From positions 1 through 36,951 of the forward strand of contig WELA01008541.1 of the NCBI GenBank assembly GCA_009602735.1: 36,951 bases of DNA, read 5' to 3'. The notes under the pieces were generated by a model, which was given only the letters and a program-made list of their open reading frames with translations, searched no databases and was not told where the DNA came from. Shown piece by piece: positions 31,250 through 36,951 of this stretch (position 1 is its first letter; each line of letters opens with the position of its first letter). The translations under genes were made by a program, and so were the position numbers. The stretch is from Mesotaenium endlicherianum. Its lineage: Eukaryota; Streptophyta; Zygnematophyceae; Zygnematales; Mesotaeniaceae.

Positions 31250-34200
31250 CTAGACATATCCACGCGCAGCGCTAAGAGCAGCGAGGCTCTTCATGTACTC
31301 ATCACCCGTGTCCTCATTTCCGCTGGCCGAGTATACGCCAGGCAACGCAGGCGCCCATATCACCCCAGTAAGGGAGGGGCCTCCTTCCCGACAGCCTCGC
31401 TCCGCACTTCCCAGACTCCCTGCTTGGCGGGTCGAGTGCACTGCATGCCCACCACGAGGGTCAGCCGCGCGATTTCTTCGGCCGAGGCCAGCAACCCGTG
31501 ACTCGAGACGTGTCTCCGAGTCCTGGAGGATGCATAGCTCCTCCTCCGCTGTGCACGGCGCGCGCGTTGTTGCCAGAGTGGCCTCTGAGGTGCTGACATC
31601 TGGCAGGTCCAGTTGTGGGCCCGCTCGAGTGGAGGCTTGCCCACGCCTACGGCCCCTGCGATCAGCGCAGAGAGACTTCTGACGGGGAAAGGGAGTGGAG
31701 GAGGGGCGGGGGATTCGAGCTGCAGTCGGTCTGTCCCTCCGCCTGTACAGTTGAGGCGCCGCCAGCTGGCTGCCCTGCATCGCGGCGCTGAGGACCGAGA
31801 TGCCACCTGGCACTGAGCTGGGAGTGCTGCGTGAGCTCGAGCCAGGCTCTGAAGACGGGGGGGCCTCCGAGCTCATCTCGGCCACCCCCGCCCCACCTCC
31901 CCCAGAAGCTGACTTGTTCTCCAGAGATGCTGATAGCAGCTGCTGCTGCGCGCTGCTGCCGGACACAGATGCGCTCGAGTGCAGACTGGGAGTTGGGAAG
32001 TGCCCCAGACTAACCCCGGTAGTCGGCGTGCTGGGGGAGGGGCCCTCCTCCTGCACCTGCACCTGCACCTGAACCAGCGGCCGCGCCTCCGCCGCCACCG
32101 CCGTGGCCTCCTCGGGTTCAAGCTGCTGTCTCTCCTCTGACGCCCCGCCGCTTCTTGGATGATGATGCACCGCTGCTCCGCTCGCATTTGCGTCGGTTTC
32201 CTCCGTGTCGCCACTCCCCTGCTGCCGTCCCCCCTTCTGCTGCTTCCAGCCGGCGATTGGCACCTCCACGAAGTCCGCCTCTGCTGGCCGAAGGTTGGGC
32301 GCCTCTGCTCTCCCTGCCTCTCCCAGGGGCTCGGCGAGACCCACAGACCCTCTGCGCGTGTTTTCCTCTTGACCTCTGCCAGTGGCGCCGAAAAGAAGAG
32401 CGCTGGGGTTGCCGACGCCACCGTCTCCACGGCCGCCTGGCTGGCCCCTCCCCTCGCTGCCAGCTGTGGGGCACAGCTGGCAGCAGCTGTCCTCACCAGC
32501 GTGGCCGTCACAATCGCAGAAGGTCTTCCTTGAAGGCTCCTTCTGGGCGTCATGAGCGCCCCTCGTGGCGGCGTGCCTGCCACGTATGAGCCCTGCAGCA
32601 GCAGCAGCAGCAGCAGCACAGGCTGGCGCCTCCTGTGCTACCCCACCCCTGCCCCTGCCCTCGGGCTCAGCAACACCCACGCCCTTGGCAACGCCAGATT
32701 CCATCCTGCCTCCGCGCAGGGCCGCAGTCACGGAGCCAACTCCTGGGCTGCCCACTGCTCTACCTGCTGCAGCAACAGAAAGCCCCGCCTGCCGCACCTG
32801 CTCCTGCTCCTCCTTTTTGGCTGCTGCTGCATCTGCCCTGTTGTGAGGTTCGAGAAGTGTGGCCGGGTGCTGCAGAGCCCCCCTCTCTGCCGCAACCCAA
32901 GGGGGCTGTGCTTCTGTGGCACCTCCTGGGATGACACTGGAGGGCAACAACGAGCCTGTGCTGGCTGCGATGCTGCATCCGCCACCCTTCTCCCTGTCGT
33001 CGTGCCGGAAGTTGCCACTCCCAAGCGTGGGCTTTGTACGCGCCTGAGTTCGAGCACATCTGTCGTTCCCCTCCCACAAACTGGCTAACATGCCTGGGGC
33101 ACCTTTGCCAGGTGTCACATGCGGCAGAGACGGCCTGCTTGCCTCAATCGCTGACGTGGCTGCGGCCCCACATACGGCACGCTCTTGCCTTGCAGCGGCT
33201 CGCCGCTCCTCCAGCAAGGCACCGCTGGGTGAGGAGGCAGGCGGCAAGCTGCAGGGGGCAGCGCGGCTTCCCGACCCCTTCTTGGAATCGTCACCAGCAG
33301 CATCATCGTCATCATCAGCATGCAAGCACACTCTTCCAGCCGGCGACCCTTCTGCCTTCACCTCCTCCTCCTCCTGCTGCTGCCGCTGCTTCACGTAAGC
33401 ATCCCCAGCAGGCTCAGCCGCTTGCCCTGCGGGCGCCCCCGGGAGTAGCCCAGAGGACGACTTCTGGTGCCGTACTCCGGTGCCGGTGCTGGAGCCGGGG
33501 CCGTTGTTGAGCACAGGACCCCCGGCACCGCCCCCTGCTCCTGCCACACCATTGCCAGCGCAGCCGCCGTCGTCCTTGCCGGTGGCTCCAGTGGCTGCGG
33601 GCGCTGCGGCTGGCTCTCTGCTCCCCGGCACAGCGACAGCGGAGGAGCCGTGCTTTTCAAAAGCTGGAGCCCCATTGCCTTTGTCGCAGTCGTAGTCAGT
33701 ATCCTTCTTGTCGTTGTCGTTGTCGTTGTCGTCCGCCCTGCAATCGTGCATGCGAGCGTCCAAGTTGTCATCGATGTCCATCGGGCAGGCGCCGCCTCCT
33801 CCTCTTTCGTCCATCTCCTCCCCTCCAGAGGCAGCAGCAGGTGGTGGCGCTGCATCAGGAGGAGACACCGGCGAGATGCAATCCGCCCCCCCACGTGGCT
33901 GCACAGGGCCGTCCACGGGGGGCACATGCCGCGAGGTGGGGAAGTCCCCCGGCCAAAGGGCAGGAGAGGGGGCGCCAGGAGGGAGTGCGGTTGCGAACAG
34001 GCCCGTGGCTCCTCCTGGCCCTATAGCACCGTGCGGCGCGCTCTCTAAGAGCAGCGGGTTGCTGTATTCGCGCAGCACCAGAGTGGTAGGCGCAGGAGGA
34101 GGAGGAGGAGAAGGAAGAGGAGAAAAAGGAAGAGGCTTTTCAGCATGCTCGAGTGGAACTGAATCCCAAAGCTTCTCAATGCCGCCAGGTGGCAAGCAGG

Positions 34201-36478
34201 CGAGCCCACCGGCCTCGTAGCCCTGCTGGATGGCGAGGTCTCTAAGGCCACCTTGAGGGGAGGCGCTGACTGCTGCTGCTGCTGGTGCTGCGGCTGCGGC
34301 TGCTGCGTCGATTTGGGGCACATATGTTGGCACCCCTTTCTCAGTGCCCTGGGCTTGCAGACAGTTGGCACCGCCTGCCAAGTGGGCTACGTCCTTAGGC
34401 GCAGGTAAACGGGATGACAGCTGTTGGCAATCCTTCTCCTCCTCCTGCAGCTGCTGCAACGAGGACTTCAGGGCGGCCGATGAGCTGTGCAATCTGCTCC
34501 CTGTCACGGGTGCCCTCCCCAAGAGCACCACCTCCTCCTCCTCCTTATCCTCCTCCTCCATCCGCTGCTGCCGCTGCCCGTCGCCGACGCTGGCACTGGC
34601 GAGGCCTTCGCAGTAAGGAGGCTGCCAGTAAGGGGCGGGGCGGCGCCGCCTGCTGGCGCGCCTTTTGCCACGTGGGCAGTCCCTCTCCCACGCCTCTGGC
34701 CAGCCAGCCGTGCTCGCCATGGCGCCTCCAAGCAGCGTCGCCTGCTCCCCCAAGCTCCTCCTCCTCCTCCTCCTCCTCCTCCCCCTCCCCTTTTCTTCCG
34801 GTACCATGCCGTCCACGCACTGCGACGTGCTCGCTGACGGCACATCCTCCCCCTCCTCCTCCTCCTTGCCCACGCTAGGGGACACTGGCTGGCTGGGCAA
34901 CGCCAGCTGTCGCTTCACCCCTGCCAGCTCCACACTGTCGGGGGTTGACAAGCTGCGCCCTCTTACTTTTTTCACCGTGCCGGCTGCTGCTGCAGGGCTG
35001 GGCGATGCGCCAGGTGGCAGCCCGTTCAGGGCTGCCAGCGCCAGGCACAGTGGCCGGCACTCCCCCGCGGGCTTGCTGCTGCCCCCACTGCCGCAGCTTG
35101 ACCGCATGAAACCATCGGCGGTGCCACCCCACGCCTGCACAACACCAGGTGACCCCTTCTCCGGAGGGGGCCCGCCAGGGCTGACCTTGGACGCCACCTC
35201 GGTGACAGGTGGCGATTTGATGAGGGGCCTGCCCGGGCTGACCTTGACTTCCTCAACAGGCTTGCCAGGGCTAACTCGAGACCTCTTATCTAGGCCTGCT
35301 GGCAACGTGCCCGGGGGCTCGTCAGGGGTGGCCTTGTGTCTCTTGCCAGCGCGAGCTGGCGACCGTGCGGTAGCGATTGCAGGAAGCTTCCCGGGGCTGG
35401 CCTGAGAGCTTCCCAAGAAGACCACGTCGCCATCGTCGTCCCTGGCGGAGCCCGCCTGCGCCTCTCCTGAGGCGGGGCCTGCCCTGGCCCCCGCCTCCGC
35501 ATCTGCCTCTGCAGCGTCGTCTTTGACGGCCACCACTAGAGGACGCAGCCCCCCCTTGTCATCACCACCGGCAACAGCAGCAGCAGCAGAGGCAGCAGGG
35601 AACAGACGGTGTGTCGGCTGCTGTTGCTGCTGCTGCTGCTGCGGCACAAGCCCCGCAGTGCTGCTGCCCTCTCCTCCTTCTCCTTCTGCATGCCTGCTAT
35701 GCGCCCTCTCCACTCCAACCTCTGCCTGAACCTCAGCCTTAACCTCAGCCTCAGCCTCAGCCTTCACTTGCAGACCTTGCTCCTCCGGGGTTCCTCCTGC
35801 GCACGATGGCGACGGCGGCCCCCGCCGCCCGGGGGAGTTGTCACAGGGCATCCCAGCCTCTGGCGCTGCGGCTGCTGCTGCTGCTCCTGCCGAAGGTGCT
35901 GGCAGTGCCGAAGGGTGTGCATCATCACCACCACCACTACCATCATCATCATCCTTATCACCACCATTGGCGCCTGCTGCTGCTTCTGCTTCACCGACGC
36001 CCCTCGGCCCCTTGGCATGCTGCTTCTGCAGCTCATCATCAACTGCAGCGCCTGCGGCCAAACCGCCAGGCTCTGCACCCGCTCCCGCAGGAAAGTCCAG
36101 CGCCGAGGTCTCGCCTTCGGCCCCGTCCCCGTCCCCGTCCCCGTTCCCATCCGCGCTCCCGTCCCCAGCGATGCCCTTGTCCTCAACGTTGTCCTCCCGT
36201 CCACGTGGCAGCTCCATGAGGAACTGCACCTCAGAGGCCGCGGCGGAGCCCGAGCGTGACCGGGGGGGTGCGGATGCCAGCAGGGGGGACCCCGGGGGGC
36301 CTGGGCCTGGACCGGGGCTGGGGGAGGGTGTGGGAGCGCTCTCGCTCTCCCGCTTCTGCTGCTGCTGCTGCTGCAGCAGCGGGTGGTCCTCCCCGGCCTC
36401 CAGCAGGCGCTCCACGAGGTCGCGGATGACGGCGCGAAGCCTCGAGGCCTCCTTGGTGGGGAACCAGTCGCGCCCAAA
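31250..36478 (-). CDS. Large low-complexity protein, 5' partial, function unknown
   Basis: A frame of about 1740 codons is open to the TAG at 31250-31252. No ATG opens its N-terminus; an acceptor-like CAG before 36478 suggests the exon starts at FGRDWFPTKEASRLRAVIRD, a predicted helical segment of unknown family, with earlier exons upstream. The rest is rich in Ala, Gly, Ser, Pro, Glu and Gln. Basic clusters (GRGRRRRRRRRS, GKRRASRRRR) suggest nuclear import. Between about 35160 and 35400 the motif SPG recurs about five times (RVSPGKP, KVSPGRP, KVSPGGP, GSPGVV, ASPGKLP), possible proline-directed phosphosites. A small Cys-rich patch (CDCDGHAGEDSCCQLC) lies near 32500. The uninterrupted length in GC-rich DNA supports coding; opposite-strand frames are much shorter. 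No enzyme domain is recognised. Confidence 0.6.
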   Translation of the reverse strand, partial: FGRDWFPTKEASRLRAVIRDLVERLLEAGEDHPLLQQQQQQKRESESAPTPSPSPGPGPGPPGSPLLASAPPRSRSGSAAASEVQFLMELPRGREDNVEDKGIAGDGSADGNGDGDGDGAEGETSALDFPAGAGAEPGGLAAGAAVDDELQKQHAKGPRGVGEAEAAAGANGGDKDDDDGSGGGDDAHPSALPAPSAGAAAAAAAPEAGMPCDNSPGRRGPPSPSCAGGTPEEQGLQVKAEAEAEVKAEVQAEVGVERAHSRHAEGEGGEGSSTAGLVPQQQQQQQQPTHRLFPAASAAAAVAGGDDKGGLRPLVVAVKDDAAEADAEAGARAGPASGEAQAGSARDDDGDVVFLGSSQASPGKLPAIATARSPARAGKRHKATPDEPPGTLPAGLDKRSRVSPGKPVEEVKVSPGRPLIKSPPVTEVASKVSPGGPPPEKGSPGVVQAWGGTADGFMRSSCGSGGSSKPAGECRPLCLALAALNGLPPGASPSPAAAAGTVKKVRGRSLSTPDSVELAGVKRQLALPSQPVSPSVGKEEEEGEDVPSASTSQCVDGMVPEEKGRGRRRRRRRRSLGEQATLLGGAMASTAGWPEAWERDCPRGKRRASRRRRPAPYWQPPYCEGLASASVGDGQRQQRMEEEDKEEEEVVLLGRAPVTGSRLHSSSAALKSSLQQLQEEEKDCQQLSSRLPAPKDVAHLAGGANCLQAQGTEKGVPTYVPQIDAAAAAAAPAAAAVSASPQGGLRDLAIQQGYEAGGLACLPPGGIEKLWDSVPLEHAEKPLPFSPLPSPPPPPAPTTLVLREYSNPLLLESAPHGAIGPGGATGLFATALPPGAPSPALWPGDFPTSRHVPPVDGPVQPRGGADCISPVSPPDAAPPPAAASGGEEMDERGGGGACPMDIDDNLDARMHDCRADDNDNDNDKKDTDYDCDKGNGAPAFEKHGSSAVAVPGSREPAAAPAATGATGKDDGGCAGNGVAGAGGGAGGPVLNNGPGSSTGTGVRHQKSSSGLLPGAPAGQAAEPAGDAYVKQRQQQEEEEVKAEGSPAGRVCLHADDDDDAAGDDSKKGSGSRAAPCSLPPASSPSGALLEERRAAARQERAVCGAAATSAIEASRPSLPHVTPGKGAPGMLASLWEGNDRCARTQARTKPTLGSGNFRHDDREKGGGCSIAASTGSLLPSSVIPGGATEAQPPWVAAERGALQHPATLLEPHNRADAAAAKKEEQEQVRQAGLSVAAAGRAVGSPGVGSVTAALRGGRMESGVAKGVGVAEPEGRGRGGVAQEAPACAAAAAAAAGLIRGRHAATRGAHDAQKEPSRKTFCDCDGHAGEDSCCQLCPTAGSEGRGQPGGRGDGGVGNPSALLFGATGRGQEENTRRGSVGLAEPLGEAGRAEAPNLRPAEADFVEVPIAGWKQQKGGRQQGSGDTEETDANASGAAVHHHPRSGGASEERQQLEPEEATAVAAEARPLVQVQVQVQEEGPSPSTPTTGVSLGHFPTPSLHSSASVSGSSAQQQLLSASLENKSASGGGGAGVAEMSSEAPPSSEPGSSSRSTPSSVPGGISVLSAAMQGSQLAAPQLYRRRDRPTAARIPRPSSTPFPRQKSLCADRRGRRRGQASTRAGPQLDLPDVSTSEATLATTRAPCTAEEELCILQDSETRLESRVAGLGRRNRAADPRGGHAVHSTRQAGSLGSAERGCREGGPSLTGVIWAPALPGVYSASGNEDTGDEYMKSLAALSAARGYV

Positions 36479-36951
36479 CTGCGCGCGCACCCCTCCCCCC
36501 CAAGTCCAGAGCCTCAGAGCCTGTGGGCCTGTGCTGCCTGTCGCTTGCCTGCCTGCCTGCTGCAGGAGCTGCTGACTGGCTGCGGGGGGCCCGTGGCCCC
36601 CGGGGGGCGCAATCCTAAGCGTAGATGCATGTGGGTGTCTATGCTCCTAGAATGCATGTGTTGCGTGGCGTGCCACGTGGCGGAACAACAGCGCACCAAC
36701 AGATAGAACTGACTAACTGGACCCGAGGCGAGTTTCCTCCAGAGCTACTATGCTACGCCAGGCCATGGGAGTGCCAGAGGAGGGGCAGGGGCCCTTAGCT
36801 CGCGTGCAAGATCAGCAGCAGCAGCAGCAGCCCGCAGCGGGGGGAGGAAGAGGGGGAAGAAGGGGCGAGGAGGGTGGGAGAGAAAGTGCAAGACAAAGAC
36901 AAGGGAGGAGAAGAGAGAACGAGTGCAGGAAAGGGGGAGGGGAGGAGAGGG
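36479..36951 (-). other. Region upstream of the minus-strand frame
   Basis: The minus-strand frame stays open from 36646 but contains no ATG and shows no conserved sequence. The far end (36800-36951) is pyrimidine-rich on the minus strand with a CTG run. It probably holds an intron or untranslated sequence of the minus gene. Confidence 0.35.

Noticed and set aside
34500..36575. Several plus-strand frames of 100-250 codons opposite the large minus gene
   Set aside because: They are short relative to the 1.74-kaa frame, unrelated to any family, and expected by chance in DNA this GC-rich.
1..36951. CRISPR array, prophage or bacterial operon
   Set aside because: No regularly spaced repeats with unique spacers, no operon layout; introns, LTR elements and low-complexity proteins indicate a eukaryote.

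Overview
The window is eukaryotic nuclear DNA. It contains spliced, GC-rich coding sequence with GT-AG introns, poly-Gln/Ala/Gly/Asp-rich proteins and many CAG/CTG runs, next to a nest of decayed LTR retrotransposons and a piggyBac DNA transposon. The pyrophosphatase-like protein resembles the plastid type of family I enzyme, and the very high third-position GC suits a green-lineage organism (alga or early streptophyte). The species itself cannot be read from the sequence.

Positions 1 to about 20.9 kb are an AT-richer repeat graveyard. Family C LTRs (1-1032 and 6600-7854) and a relative, C' (4531-5242), flank or head minus-strand Ty3/gypsy-like relics. These relics have a Met-tRNA-type primer site, gag, a zinc knuckle and a retropepsin, and are broken by stops, shifts and single N bases. 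A minus-strand piggyBac transposase (8685-10955) is one frame with three stops, and two of its three catalytic Asp are replaced by Gly. Family A LTRs (1797-2165, 11784-13456, 19917-20620) and family B LTRs (11895-12818, about 15483-15914, 17133-17360, about 19640-20913) are nested in both directions: a B copy sits in an A LTR and an A copy sits in a B LTR, each with a clean 5-bp target duplication. A gypsy integrase/chromodomain relic (15922-17004) lies directly behind a B LTR end. A broken PHD finger (18048-18182) and a possible further LTR (18396-19393) follow.

From about 20.9 to 23.4 kb nothing coding is recognised. At about 23.3 kb the base composition changes sharply to GC-rich.

Positions 23.4-36.9 kb hold two convergent genes. 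The plus-strand gene (exons 23382-24117, 25600-26543, 27538-30075; model inferred from splice sites and frame) would encode about 1405 residues. An N-terminal family I inorganic pyrophosphatase-like domain has lost several catalytic residues and is followed by about 1100 residues of low-complexity sequence. Two matches to the PP1-docking RVxF pattern, overlapping RRxS kinase-type sites, lie at the C-terminus. The minus-strand gene (31250-36478, 5' end incomplete) is a 1.74-kaa open frame of low complexity with basic, probably nuclear-targeting clusters and repeated SPG motifs. The most unusual object is the pyrophosphatase-like pseudoenzyme fusion; the most informative mobile-element signal is the reciprocal LTR nesting.
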